A stretch of 64,000 bases of DNA. Source: CBDCNP01 sp965222425. GTDB lineage: Bacteria; Acidobacteriota; Vicinamibacteria; Marinacidobacterales; DATDRI01. A program made the translations under genes and the position numbers. Shown in pieces: positions 9,001 to 17,137 of the stretch (position 1 is its first letter; the number at the start of each line of letters is the position of its first letter). The DNA lies in NCBI GenBank assembly GCA_965222425.1, contig CBDCTW010000005.1:130988-194987 (forward strand), read 5' to 3'. The notes beneath the pieces were generated by a model. The model searched no databases. It was not told the DNA's origin and worked only from the letters and a program-made list of their open reading frames with translations.

Positions 9001-9561
9001 TGCAAAATCGCCGGGGCTGACCACGGGGTCCTCATGAAGATAGCCGGAGTCGACGAGCGTCCGCTCGATGTCACTGGGCTCGATAACTTGCCCGCCACGA
9101 AGAGAAATGATCCCCTCCGCAAAGATCTCAGGAGACGCCATTCGAAAGAGAAGTGCCGCAGCCGGTGCGATGAATAGCGCCGGTGTCTTTTGCAGTAAGG
9201 CGGCCAGCGCACGCGCACGCGCTGCCATGATGTCGAAATGTGGAGAGAGCCCGCGGTAAGGGTCAACCGAAAGCGCAGGAAAAGGGAATATCTCTCGATC
9301 GATCCTCATCGACGCGAAAAAAGCCGCCACGTCGGAGGAGACTTCCGCGACCCGCCTTTCGTGTGAAACGACCAGGAGGACGGGGCCTTGCTGTGGGGCC
9401 GCGAGAATGGCTTCGACCAACGTGCGAGCCGGCCCCATGAGCCCGCTGACTCGTCGGCCTCGTCGACCTTCAGGGGGAGTCGCGAGGTCGGAGCGGATCT
9501 CGCCAAGCCCCGCGTCCTCCAGAACGCGCGCCAGCTCGTGGGTCAGAAACATCAACTTCAC
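6052..9561 (-). CDS. mfd: Transcription-repair coupling factor Mfd
   Basis: A 1169-residue superfamily-2 DNA translocase that removes stalled RNA polymerase and recruits UvrA. All modules are present in order: the UvrB-like N-terminal region with the damage-recognition fold (PALSVDPYRGLSPHFDIMAAR), the RNA-polymerase-interacting domain opening with KVGDYVVHADHGIGVF, the RecG-like helicase core with Walker A GDVGYGKTEVA, the DEEQRFG box, TATPIPRTLHMSL, QLRGRVGRSNRRAYAY and the C-terminal TRCF domain. Length matches the family (E. coli 1148). Both ends overlap neighbours by 4 bp (ATGA), linking it with the heptose adenylyltransferase upstream and the isomerase lipoprotein downstream. Confidence 0.98.
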   Translation of the reverse strand: MKLMFLTHELARVLEDAGLGEIRSDLATPPEGRRGRRVSGLMGPARTLVEAILAAPQQGPVLLVVSHERRVAEVSSDVAAFFASMRIDREIFPFPALSVDPYRGLSPHFDIMAARARALAALLQKTPALFIAPAAALLFRMASPEIFAEGIISLRGGQVIEPSDIERTLVDSGYLHEDPVVSPGDFARRGGILDIYPPSRTEPLRLEFVGDTLEEIRSFDPESQRTTVSLESAEIYPAREWIFTEGERQRLLDRLSEERESDLELKARLERESFPPGTSFVLPHLAEYRATLFDYLREGMLLVEEPAEISRQVASEWERVLESYGEIAATDETAYPRPAELLLTPEDLFAHLGNRSVTIQEMDVMDQTAGAANSLHLPSQLLPSFRGRIKDFLTEIRRQLDNQRHVHVFVANRGLAERLVEILEETKISATMASEESQAPGTVVLHIGNLSHGFLLPSLGQAVFAGRDVFDEPPRPERRRSRKLGRFLSDFRDLKVGDYVVHADHGIGVFAGLRQIAEQSGSSEFVLLEYLGADKLYVPVEKLELLEKYSSAESQKPRIDKLGGTGWERVKRRVKKSMRDMAQELLKLYAARKSMPGHSCAPDTHWQRELEDQFEYEETVDQAQAIEDVKRDMEAPFPMDRLLCGDVGYGKTEVAMRAAFKTVMDGKQVAVLVPTTVLAFQHLHTFRSRFIAFPVRVEMLSRFRTPKEQKAIVKKLAAGAVDVVIGTHRLFSKDVQFKDLGLLVVDEEQRFGVGHKERLKRLRKEVDCVTMTATPIPRTLHMSLSGIRDLSVIETPPKDRMAIQTYVTRLNPKILAEALRYELGRGGQVYFVHNRVSSIYSMASFLQRLVPEARIGVGHGQMKESDLERTMLRFIRQEFDVLVSTTIIENGLDIPLVNTLIVHRADSFGLSQLYQLRGRVGRSNRRAYAYFLVPDENAMTPIARRRLAAIREFSDLGAGFRIAALDLELRGAGNLLGGEQHGHIDAVGFDLYCKLLEQTIRELSGEEAELARSTLNLKIDLKIPESFVADINQRMSVYKRVSTASDAEAIEGLAAEMGDRYGTIPHSVGRLFEYARLRLLAERLLVVAIERDDDLLAFRFDAASPVDPTSLVKLAEELPNARMTPGGVLKLPLTRTGPDDILLRVREVLLELSPYSKMEGTSPKEEVRT

Positions 9562-10058
9562 CCGTCTTCTGCAAGTTTGTCCTGGCCCCTGACGACCATG
9601 TCAATGAGACTAGAAGTGGAATACCCGAGCGAGAAAGGGAGCGACAGGACGCGCCCACCCGAGGCTTCGACCGTGTCCCGGCCTACGATCTGATCGGTCG
9701 ACCAATCTCCCCCCTTCACCAGAACGTCCGGCGTCAGCTCCTGAATCACTCGCGCCGGTGTCACTTCATCGAACGCGACGACGTAATCCACCGCCTCGAG
9801 GGCAGCCAAGATCTCCATCCGTTCCGCAAGCGGCAGAATGGGGCGTCCCTCGCCCTTCAGCGCGGTGACCGTTCGGTCCGCATTGACCGCCACCAAGAGT
9901 CGATCTCCTTGGGCTCCCGCCTCCGCTAGGTAACGAACGTGTCCAGGGTGCAGCAGGTCGAAGCAACCGTTCGTAAAGACCAGCCCGATACCCGCGGCGC
10001 GGAGCTTTTCCCGCTCCTCTCTCATGGCCTCCACGTCGAGGAGCTTCGCGGCGCTCAT
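9558..10058 (-). CDS. rfaE2: D-glycero-beta-D-manno-heptose 1-phosphate adenylyltransferase (RfaE2)
   Basis: A 166-residue nucleotidyltransferase equal to the C-terminal half of E. coli HldE. It makes ADP-heptose for the lipopolysaccharide core. The cytidylyltransferase-fold marks are FTNGCFDLLHPGHV (HPGH at 37-40), VAVNADRTVTALKGEGRPI, ERMEILAALEAVDYVV, VLVKGGDW and GYSTSSLI. Start ATG 10058 overlaps the ABC ATPase stop (ATGA). No matching heptose kinase domain (RfaE1) is fused or adjacent, so the kinase should be encoded elsewhere. Its place between a polysaccharide exporter and mfd suggests an envelope-sugar role for the operon's first half. Confidence 0.93.
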   Translation of the reverse strand: MSAAKLLDVEAMREEREKLRAAGIGLVFTNGCFDLLHPGHVRYLAEAGAQGDRLLVAVNADRTVTALKGEGRPILPLAERMEILAALEAVDYVVAFDEVTPARVIQELTPDVLVKGGDWSTDQIVGRDTVEASGGRVLSLPFSLGYSTSSLIDMVVRGQDKLAEDG

Positions 10059-11374
10059 TCGACTTCCGGCGGCTTCATGACGATGCTGGAAGAGAACTCC
10101 CAACGGTGCTTCGGTCGATAGATCCCAGTATCCTTGACGCGCGAGTTCACGCGGAACGTATGGAGGGCGCGGTGGTAGTCGAAGGGGTAACCGTCTCGTT
10201 GATGAGCGGCCACATCCAGGAAGTAGGTCCCTTCCACGAGATCCAACCGATCGAGGGCTAGCCTCACTTCCCCGTCCCCCGACAGCGAGACGGGCGTGAA
10301 CTCCTCGATGTGAGTATTGGTTCCATAGCAGCAAATACCGTCGGTGTTGAAGATCCCTACCCCGAACACGAAATCCTTGATGGTTCCGGTGCTCTTGATT
10401 TTCAACCGGATACTTACCGGCTCTCCGGTGTCAAACACGTGACGGGGCTGGCCGTTTTCTCCGATCAATGCGGCGTCGCTGATCTCCACTTCGCGAGAGC
10501 CCCAACGGCCCTTCTCCCTCTTGGAAGAACCTTCCTTGTCGGTATCGGAAACTTCCGACTCCTGCTGCGGCTCGGCGAATTCGGCGACCGCCTGATCCTC
10601 CGCAGCAGCCATCGCTCCCTCTTCGAACGACGTGACCTGTGCCAAGTACGCATCCACCACCTTCTTCGGATCGCCTCGCGACTGAATCTTCCCCCCGTCC
10701 AGCCACAATGCCTCGTCGGCCAGTTTCTCCACCAATCCCAGACTGTGCGTGACCAACAAGATCGTCTTCCCCCTCCGACGAAACTCGCTAATTTTGTCGA
10801 GGCACTTGTGCACAAATGCTTGGTCTCCCACCGCAAGCACTTCGTCGATGATCAGCACGTCGGGGTTCACGTGGATGGCAACCGCGAAGCCGAGCCTCAT
10901 ATACATACCGGACGAGTAGGTCTTGACGGGAGCGTCGATGAACTCCTCGAGGTCGGCGAACTCCACCATCTCCGAGAAGCGCTCGGTGATCTCACGCTTG
11001 CTGAGCCCGAGCATGATCCCGTTGATGAAAACGTTCTCCCGACCCGTTATCTCGGGATGGAAACCGGCTCCCAGCTCGATGAGCGCGGAGACCCGTCCGT
11101 GGACTTCGACTTCTCCCGACGTCGCCTTGGTGATTCCGGCGAGGACTTTCAGCAACGAGCTCTTTCCCGACCCGTTCCGGCCGATGATGGCGAACGTCGA
11201 TCCTTCCCATACGTTGAAGGTTACGCCGGACAAGGCCGAGAAAGTCTCTTCCGGTTTGAGGTCGTCGATCAAGCTGCCTGTGAGCAGCGCGCTCTTCAGC
11301 GTGCGGAACTGCTTGCGGTGTGCATAGCGCTGATAGACCTTCGTCAGATCGGAAACGCGGACCGCTATGCCCAT
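10055..11374 (-). CDS. Polysaccharide ABC transporter ATPase with Wzt-type C-terminal domain
   Basis: A 439-residue ATPase of the Wzt/TagH/KpsT group. The nucleotide-binding half has Walker A GRNGSGKS (65-72), the signature YSSGMYMRLGFA, Walker B VLIIDEVLAVGD and the H-loop THSLG. An acidic linker (about 265-300) leads to a beta-rich C-terminal domain (VEISDAALIGENGQ to KHRWEFSS) like the carbohydrate-binding domain that reads the glycan's terminal modification in O-antigen exporters. ATG 11374 lies 4 bases after the permease stop; a longer upstream start would overlap the permease. Works with the adjacent permease to export an O-polysaccharide or similar glycan across the inner membrane. Confidence 0.93.
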   Translation of the reverse strand: MGIAVRVSDLTKVYQRYAHRKQFRTLKSALLTGSLIDDLKPEETFSALSGVTFNVWEGSTFAIIGRNGSGKSSLLKVLAGITKATSGEVEVHGRVSALIELGAGFHPEITGRENVFINGIMLGLSKREITERFSEMVEFADLEEFIDAPVKTYSSGMYMRLGFAVAIHVNPDVLIIDEVLAVGDQAFVHKCLDKISEFRRRGKTILLVTHSLGLVEKLADEALWLDGGKIQSRGDPKKVVDAYLAQVTSFEEGAMAAAEDQAVAEFAEPQQESEVSDTDKEGSSKREKGRWGSREVEISDAALIGENGQPRHVFDTGEPVSIRLKIKSTGTIKDFVFGVGIFNTDGICCYGTNTHIEEFTPVSLSGDGEVRLALDRLDLVEGTYFLDVAAHQRDGYPFDYHRALHTFRVNSRVKDTGIYRPKHRWEFSSSIVMKPPEVE

Positions 11375-11378
11375 TTGT

Positions 11379-12158
11379 TCATACCTCGTCCGCGTAGGTG
11401 TCCCGCAAGCGGTCAAAAAAGGCGTACCCGACCAAGAAGGTCACGACCGATCCCACCGACACTGCCAAGAGCCACGGCCAATGTCCGAGGCTGCCGGTAA
11501 AGAGGGTCTGATGATAACCCACCAGAATGTGGGTCATCGGGTTGTAGTTGAGCCAGCGCTGAATGTTGGGAGAGATATCCAGGTACGGGTAGATGACCGG
11601 GCTTGAGAAAAACCATAACATCATTAAATTCGCCAAAATGTTCTGAACGTCTCGAAAGTGAACGGATAGCGCCGAGAAGAAGAGACATACGCCAAGAGTG
11701 AAGACCAGTTGAATGAGAACTACCCCAGGCAAGAACACGAGCGTCGCATGGATCTTCCCGAAGTAGATCAGGAAGATGAATAGGATCGGAAGCCCGAGAA
11801 AAAACTGCACCATGTTCGAGAGCACGACGACGAACACCAGCACTTCTGCCGGGAAGAGGATCTTCTTGATGAGGTTTCCGCTGGTAATGAGAACGTTCGA
11901 GGACTCCAGAACCGACGCGCTGAACCACGTCCAGGGGAGGATACCGGTAAAGAGAAAGAGCGGATACGGCTCGACCTGGAAGCGACCGGGCAGCACGTAG
12001 GCGAAGACGAACGTATAGATGAGTAGCTGGAGAAGCGGATTAATGAAGGACCAGAAAAAGCCCAGGACCGAACCGCGATAGCGGGCCGTCAGCTCGCGCA
12101 CCACGAGGCTCTCGATGAGCACGCGATAGCGGATGAGGTTCTTGAGGTTAGTGAGCAA
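11379..12158 (-). CDS. Polysaccharide ABC-2 type export permease (Wzm-like)
   Basis: A 259-residue integral membrane protein with six hydrophobic segments and the ABC-2 signature (RYRGSVLGFFWSFINPLLQLLIY near the N-terminus; LMMLWFFSSPVIYP and YNPMTHILVGYH toward the end). It is the membrane partner of the Wzt-like ATPase encoded immediately downstream and is the first gene of the minus-strand operon reaching dusB. The promoter should lie in the 90-bp gap to the divergent M20 gene, but no strong hexamers stand out there. Confidence 0.92.
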   Translation of the reverse strand: MLTNLKNLIRYRVLIESLVVRELTARYRGSVLGFFWSFINPLLQLLIYTFVFAYVLPGRFQVEPYPLFLFTGILPWTWFSASVLESSNVLITSGNLIKKILFPAEVLVFVVVLSNMVQFFLGLPILFIFLIYFGKIHATLVFLPGVVLIQLVFTLGVCLFFSALSVHFRDVQNILANLMMLWFFSSPVIYPYLDISPNIQRWLNYNPMTHILVGYHQTLFTGSLGHWPWLLAVSVGSVVTFLVGYAFFDRLRDTYADEV

Positions 12159-12250
12159 GATTGTAAGAGTTTAGCTCAAAGGCGAACTGCAATCTGTAGC
12201 ATCCCAGCAACTCCTTGTCAAACCAGCAACTTAGAGGAGGAAGAGGGTCG

Positions 12251-13915
12251 ATGCGTAAGAGCGACACACACGGCGCCTTGACCTCCGCCCGGGAAGGCGC
12301 TATACCCGACGGGAGCCAATTAGCCGAAGAGACGCATGGGGGTCCAGCCGTGAAGCTCACTCGCAAACAGTTCCTCGAACTCTCGAGCCGGGCGGCGATG
12401 GGGGCGGCCGCCTACTCTGCTTTTCCGTTCGTGACCAACCCCGCCTATGCGCAAGATGTCCTGAGCTCGGACGGCGTCCGCCGCGCCCATCGGTACATCG
12501 CCGCGCACAAAGAGGAGCACATCGCCAAGCTACAGGCCGACCTGCGACAGGCCTCGGTGAGCTCCTGGAACATGGGTATCCGTGAGATGGCGGATCGCAT
12601 GGTGGAATCGTTCCGCACGTTGGGTTGCCAGGAAGTGAAGCTCATCGAAACCAAAGGGTACCCGGGTATCTGGGCCTACTACGATGCGGGAGCCCCCAAG
12701 ACCGTCGTGACTTACATGATGTATGACACTCAACCTTTCGAAAAGGAACGGTGGATGGCAGATCCCCTGGCCGCCGAAAGAATGTCGATGGCTCCCTTCG
12801 AGGAAATCATCCTCGCCCGAGGAGCGTACAACTCCAAAGGACCGAACCGCTTCTTCTTGAACGCTTGCGAAGCCATCATCGCCAGCGGCGGTAAGCTCCC
12901 GGTCAACATCATGTTCACCTGTGACGGCGAAGAGGAACAAGGCTCTCCAAACTTCCATCAAGTGCTGGACCCTTACCGTGAACGATTGAAGACCGCGGAC
13001 GCCATGCTTCAAGCCGGACCAGGGCAGCAGCCGGATGGTTCGGTCGAAATGCGCCTCGGCACCAAGGGTATTCTCTATCTCGAGCTCGAGGTGAGTGGTG
13101 TGAGATGGGGACGCGGCCCTCAAAACATGCCGATCCATTCCAGCCGCAAGGCCGTTCTGGACAGCCCGGTCTGGCGGTTGGTGGACGCACTTCGCAGCAT
13201 GTACGCCCCGGCGGAGAATAAGATTCTTATCGATGGCTGGTACGACGACATCCGGCCCCCTAATGAAGAAGAGCTGATGCTTTACAACGAGCTCGTCACC
13301 CAGCACGCCGATCGACTATTCGTATCCGAATCGGAAAACGTTGAACGATGGATAAACGATTGGTCCGACGTCGAAGCAGCCGAGCATCTCATCTTCGACA
13401 CGTCATTCAACCTCGACGGCATCTGGGGCGGGTATACCGGACCGGGCTCGGCAACCATCCTTCCCGAAAAGGCCGCGGTAAAGTTGGACAGCCGCCTCGT
13501 TCCCGATCAAGAAATCGCGAAGCAGAAGCAGCTGTTCTTGGAACACTTGGAGCGACATGGCTACGACGACATCGAAGTGAAACAGCTTGGCGGAGGAGAC
13601 GAATGGTCTCAGACAAGCGTCAAGGCTCCGGTGGTCCAGGCGATGTTGTCGGTCTATCGTCATTACGGCATCGAGCCCGCCATCTGGCCGCGCTCCCCGA
13701 CCTCCAGCCCCAGGTGGGAGTTCACGCGGAAATTAGGTCTGCGGGACGTCAGAGGTGGGCTCGGACATGGCGGTCGCGCGCACGCGGTGGACGAGTACAT
13801 CGTCATCGAGGGAAACGAGAAAGTGGCCGGGATCGTAAAGGCGGAGCAATCCTTGGTAGATCTCCTCTTCGCCTACGCGGACTATCCGGAGGAACCTCGA
13901 GACTCGTCTGCTTAG
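12251..13915 (+). CDS. Exported M20-family hydrolase with altered metal-site residues
   Basis: A 554-residue protein with a Tat-like signal (TRKQFLEL followed by a hydrophobic stretch ending AYAQ) and the M20/carboxypeptidase G2 fold. Several metal ligands differ: the usual HxD motif reads MYDTQP (His to Met), the bridging Asp in the RGxxDxKG motif is Asn (RGAYNSKG), and the following acidic ligand is not evident (LQAGPGQ). The catalytic EEE of CDGEEEQGS and the final His in HGGRAHAVDEY remain. It could use another metal or be non-peptidolytic. GAGGAGGAAGAGGG lies before ATG 12251; a longer frame starts at 12215 but lacks such a site. Confidence 0.85.
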   Translation: MRKSDTHGALTSAREGAIPDGSQLAEETHGGPAVKLTRKQFLELSSRAAMGAAAYSAFPFVTNPAYAQDVLSSDGVRRAHRYIAAHKEEHIAKLQADLRQASVSSWNMGIREMADRMVESFRTLGCQEVKLIETKGYPGIWAYYDAGAPKTVVTYMMYDTQPFEKERWMADPLAAERMSMAPFEEIILARGAYNSKGPNRFFLNACEAIIASGGKLPVNIMFTCDGEEEQGSPNFHQVLDPYRERLKTADAMLQAGPGQQPDGSVEMRLGTKGILYLELEVSGVRWGRGPQNMPIHSSRKAVLDSPVWRLVDALRSMYAPAENKILIDGWYDDIRPPNEEELMLYNELVTQHADRLFVSESENVERWINDWSDVEAAEHLIFDTSFNLDGIWGGYTGPGSATILPEKAAVKLDSRLVPDQEIAKQKQLFLEHLERHGYDDIEVKQLGGGDEWSQTSVKAPVVQAMLSVYRHYGIEPAIWPRSPTSSPRWEFTRKLGLRDVRGGLGHGGRAHAVDEYIVIEGNEKVAGIVKAEQSLVDLLFAYADYPEEPRDSSA

Positions 13916-14061
13916 CCAACAGAAAGGAGGGGTTTTGGAACAGCACGTGAAGGTTGTCGGTGTTCTTTACATCGTCTCGGGAACGATGGGCGTCATTGCT
14001 GCCCTGATCTGTCTCATGATTCTCGGCGGGGCCGCGGGGATCGTCGGAATCGTCGGGTCAA

Positions 14062-15449
14062 GTCTTAATTTTCCTGTCAAATCTCCGTACGGTTCCCCGC
14101 GCTCGGTTAAGCTGCTGATTTCTCCGACGTGCCTTGCGGGAGAAGCTCGTTGCGAAGCTCCTCGACTTTCCTAGCGGCGAAGACATCCATCCTCACGCCG
14201 CGCCATTTGTTTGCGACGGCCAAGAGCACAGCGAACGAGAGTTTCGTCGCGGCCTCCTCGGTGAAGAAGTGAGGAATGACCTTTGTGCGACGTTTGTGCT
14301 CTCCGAACGTGCGCTCAAGTAGATTCGACGTGCGAAGCCTTTTGTGATGCGCCGCAGGAAGGCGTAGCGCCTGAAGACACGCTTCGAGGGTCTCTTCCAT
14401 GCACTTCATCGCGCTCGGGAATCGTTGACGGTACCGAGTGATCACCTCCCGACCCTTCTTCAGCCCTTGCTCGTAGCTGTTCGCATGGAACGACTCAAGG
14501 ATGGCCGCCTTGAGTTCGTCGCGCACTTCCTTCGGAGCCTTGCCCAGGATGTTCTCGAGGCGGTGCTTCTGGCAACGTTGCTTGAGGCTTCGAGGGAAGA
14601 CCTCTGCGATCGCTTTGAGCACTCCAGGATTCCCGTCCGTCACGATGAGTAACGGCTCCCTCATTCCTCGGGCCACCATCTCCTGCAAGAACCCTTTCCA
14701 GTTCTCGTAGGATTCTCGGTTGCCGACACCGATATGAAGAAGAACTCGCGTCCCATCAGCGCGATAGCCGGTCGCAACGAGGATGGGCTCTTTCCTCTCC
14801 GCTCCTTGGTGGTAGCGCAGGTACGTGCCGTCGAGCTCGAGATACAACAGCTTCTCGTTCGAGAGATCCCGTTTTCGAAACGCCTCGAAATCCTCCGACA
14901 GACACCGTGTGACCCGGCTCACCACCGACTTCGAGACACCCGTGCCGCTCAGCACGTCCGCGAACGTCGCCTCAATGTCACGCGTCGACATCCCGTGGAC
15001 GTACATCCGCGCGATCAGTTCATCGAGTTTCTCGGTCCGGCTCACGTAGGCGTCGAGAATCTTTGACTGAAACACCTTCTCTGTTTCTCGTACCTGCGGC
15101 ACTTGCACCGTTACCGCTCCCTCGCCCGTGAGGACCCGATGCGACTCATACCCGTTGCGTCGTCCCTTCTCCTTCGTCGTTGCCGGAGCGTTCTCATAGT
15201 AATTTCGACCCAACGCCTCCGTCACCTCGCGCTCCAACGCATATTGAAGCATCATCTGAGCTCCCGACCGGACGATCTCCGAGAGATTCATCTCCCCAAA
15301 TACCAGTTGTTCCTCGAACTGCTTGAGCAATCGCTGACTCGGTAGTACCTTTCCCATGATGTATGGTTCTCCTTTTCTGTCCCCATGACGGGGACGGGTT
15401 TGAGCTTGGGGAACCATACATCGTTTTTCTTTGACAGGAATCTTAAGAC
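14062..15449 (-). mobile_element. IS256-family insertion sequence (1388 bp)
   Basis: Terminal inverted repeats bound the element: GTCTTAATTTTCCTGTCAAA at 14062-14081 and, in reverse complement, GTCTTAAGATTCCTGTCAAA at 15430-15449 (18 of 20 match). It holds one transposase gene on the minus strand. No target-site duplication of 8-9 bp is recognisable next to the ends, unusual for this family; one flank may have been altered after insertion. It separates the two halves of a small membrane-protein gene. Confidence 0.92.
14107..15357 (-). CDS. IS256-family (Mutator-type) transposase
   Basis: A full-length 416-residue DDE transposase. Marks of the family: an N-terminal LEREVTEALGRNYYE segment, RRNGYESHRVLTGEGAVTVQVPQVR, first catalytic Asp in LELDGTYLRYH, second in IVTDGNPGVLKAIAEVFP followed by RCQKHRLENILGK, and the C-terminal catalytic Glu in NLLERTFGEHKRRTKVIPHFF. 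ATG 15357 has AAGGAG 11 bases upstream; the frame continues to 15417 with no ribosome site. It appears intact, so the element may still be active. Confidence 0.95.
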   Translation of the reverse strand: MGKVLPSQRLLKQFEEQLVFGEMNLSEIVRSGAQMMLQYALEREVTEALGRNYYENAPATTKEKGRRNGYESHRVLTGEGAVTVQVPQVRETEKVFQSKILDAYVSRTEKLDELIARMYVHGMSTRDIEATFADVLSGTGVSKSVVSRVTRCLSEDFEAFRKRDLSNEKLLYLELDGTYLRYHQGAERKEPILVATGYRADGTRVLLHIGVGNRESYENWKGFLQEMVARGMREPLLIVTDGNPGVLKAIAEVFPRSLKQRCQKHRLENILGKAPKEVRDELKAAILESFHANSYEQGLKKGREVITRYRQRFPSAMKCMEETLEACLQALRLPAAHHKRLRTSNLLERTFGEHKRRTKVIPHFFTEEAATKLSFAVLLAVANKWRGVRMDVFAARKVEELRNELLPQGTSEKSAA

Positions 15450-15737
15450 ATCACCGAATCGTCGCGCAGGAAGAACCGGACGCCCGCATTGCCGTGCCCA
15501 TCCTCGGAGCGGTCGGACTGGGGCTATTCTTGTTCTTGCTGCTACTCTCGGCCCCCGGGATTATCGCCGGCGTCGGTCTTCTACAGCTCCGCCCCTGGGC
15601 TCGCATCGTCACAATTATCCTCTCAGCTTTGAATCTCATGAACATACCCATCGGCACCCTGGTAGGGCCTACGGCTTATGGGTGATGCTCTCCGCGGACA
15701 CCGAGAAGCTCTTCAGCCCGTCGAGTGGCGTCTGACC

Positions 15738-15850
15738 GGCGTCTGGCCACACTGATGAGAAGCACCTCCGTATGACGACGCCAAGCATGCAAGTCGTCCT
15801 GTTTTGACGCCCGGCGTGTAACAGCAACCCCGTATTTTGGCGGCCGACAG
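15738..15850. repeat. Two tandem copies of the palindromic intergenic repeat (minus orientation)
   Basis: Unit 1 (15738-15782) begins GGCGTC and ends GACGCC and contains TGGCCACA and AGCACCTCCGTAT. Unit 2 (about 15806-15850) begins GACGCC, contains AGCAACCCCGTATTTTGGCGG and runs into GGGATCC. In reverse complement they match units of the 21001-21302 array (GGATCC..G..GGACGCCAAAATACGGAGGTGCTTCT). They lie between the IS-split gene and the TamB-like gene. Confidence 0.7.
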
Positions 15851-15900
15851 GGATCCAGGGCGCAGTATTCCGGCATAATGGACCGAGGTAGCGTGCAGGG

Positions 15901-17037
15901 TTGAAACGTTGGATACGCGGGTTGGTTGGCCTTTTGGGACTTTTCGTCCTGCTTTTCTTTCTTCTGCACACGGCACCGGGCAAGGAGCTTTCCCGCAGTG
16001 TATTTGTAAACACCGTCTCCGCACTATCGGATAGTGACGCCTCGCTGGGACACCTCGATTATCGTCTTTGGCATGGAGAGATCACGCTTTCCGATCTAAC
16101 GCTTCGGTCCGAGTCCTTCGACCTGGAAGTTGCTCGCATCGAGCTCGGTGTCTCGCCGACTCTTCAAATTTCCGCCGACGTTCGGGGGCCTCGGCTCGAC
16201 CTTCGTTTCGTGCCCGACGGCGAGATGGACGCCGAGAGCGAGCCTTGGACCGGCCTTCCGGTAAGCATCCGCCATATCCAGCTCACAGACGGTCATGTCC
16301 GTGTGGAATACGAAGATGCGAATGCCTGGTTGGAGGTGGGTGGAATCGGGATTCAGCTCGACGAAGGGCGCTTAGCAGTCGAGGGCAAAGAGCTCCCTTT
16401 GGAACCACTCGAGGCGACCTTGGAGTGGAAGGGATCGGAAATCTTGTTAGAGCAAGCGAGGGTCGGTACCGGTTCTTCCGAGGTGCGAATGCGAGGCGTG
16501 CTGAGCCCATCCCCTCTCACCGCTAGTCTCGCTCTGGACTTCCAGCTCGATGCCGAGCTGATGGGTCTGTGGGTTCCAGATTGGCACATTGCTGGACGGG
16601 TCGATGGCCGTGCCCGGCTGGAGGTGAACGAGGATCGACTTCGAGTCGAAGGGGATTTCCGCTCCGAGGACTTCGACTTTCAAGAGATCGGTACATGGAA
16701 ATTCACTGGCAAGGTGAAGTTGGAGGACGGCGTCCTCGAGTTGGCGCCCGTCGCTTTGGTCGGCTATGGCGGGACCGGCGAGCTCGAAGCGCGGATTGCG
16801 CTTCGAGATAACGGAAGGAGCGAGTTTCATTACCGATTCAACAACCTCGATCTCGGTCGTTTGACGAAGACCCTCACCGGACTCGAGCCCCCCTTCAACA
16901 CCCGAGTTCATAGTGAAGCCACGCTGTCGGTGACGGATTGGCAAATGGAGAATGCCGAGGGGCAAGGTAGTATCCGTCTCTTGCAGAGATCGGGAGCGAA
17001 GGAGCCCTCCCAAGCGGAGAGCTTGTCTTTTCTCTAG
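15901..17037 (+). CDS. TamB/AsmA-like protein, N-terminal part only (truncated)
   Basis: A 378-residue product starting at TTG 15901 with a membrane anchor (LVGLLGLFVLLFFLLH) and the opening of a TamB/AsmA-type protein: GHLDYRLWHGEITLSDLTLRS is typical of the first repeat of TamB, which forms a beta-groove moving lipids or proteins toward the outer membrane. Beta-rich repeats follow. TamB proteins exceed 1000 residues; here the frame stops at 17037, while neighbouring frames up to about 17130 still look coding (LASGDLH, then VRSLIHEDMLIEIEVDAIQ), implying a frameshift and loss of the remainder where it meets the convergent ligase gene. CATAAT at 15874-15879 is a possible -10 box. Confidence 0.7.
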   Translation: MKRWIRGLVGLLGLFVLLFFLLHTAPGKELSRSVFVNTVSALSDSDASLGHLDYRLWHGEITLSDLTLRSESFDLEVARIELGVSPTLQISADVRGPRLDLRFVPDGEMDAESEPWTGLPVSIRHIQLTDGHVRVEYEDANAWLEVGGIGIQLDEGRLAVEGKELPLEPLEATLEWKGSEILLEQARVGTGSSEVRMRGVLSPSPLTASLALDFQLDAELMGLWVPDWHIAGRVDGRARLEVNEDRLRVEGDFRSEDFDFQEIGTWKFTGKVKLEDGVLELAPVALVGYGGTGELEARIALRDNGRSEFHYRFNNLDLGRLTKTLTGLEPPFNTRVHSEATLSVTDWQMENAEGQGSIRLLQRSGAKEPSQAESLSFL

Positions 17038-17137
17038 CCTCCGGCGACCTCCATGGTGGAGGTACGTTCTCTCATCCACGAAGACATGTTGATCGAAATA
17101 GAAGTGGATGCAATTCAAGGCGTGCCCTAGGACGCGC

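Larger units (their letters stand above)
13935..15735 (+). pseudogene. Small four-helix membrane protein gene split by an IS256-family element
   Basis: TTG 13935, preceded by AAAGGAGGGG, starts a hydrophobic protein (MEQHVKVVGVLYIVSGTMG, then a Gly/Ile rich helix). After codon ~42 the frame enters the IS at 14062. The second half resumes at about 15450 (ARIAVPILGAVGLGLF, LLSAPGIIAGVGLLQLRPWARIV, LSALNLMNIPIGTLVG). A further one-base loss in GTAGGGCC near 15663 shifts the frame before AYGLWVMLSADTEKLF. The rejoined product of about 130 residues resembles small uncharacterised membrane proteins widespread in bacteria with similar LLxxRPWAR motifs. It follows the M20 gene after 19 bases. Confidence 0.75.
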
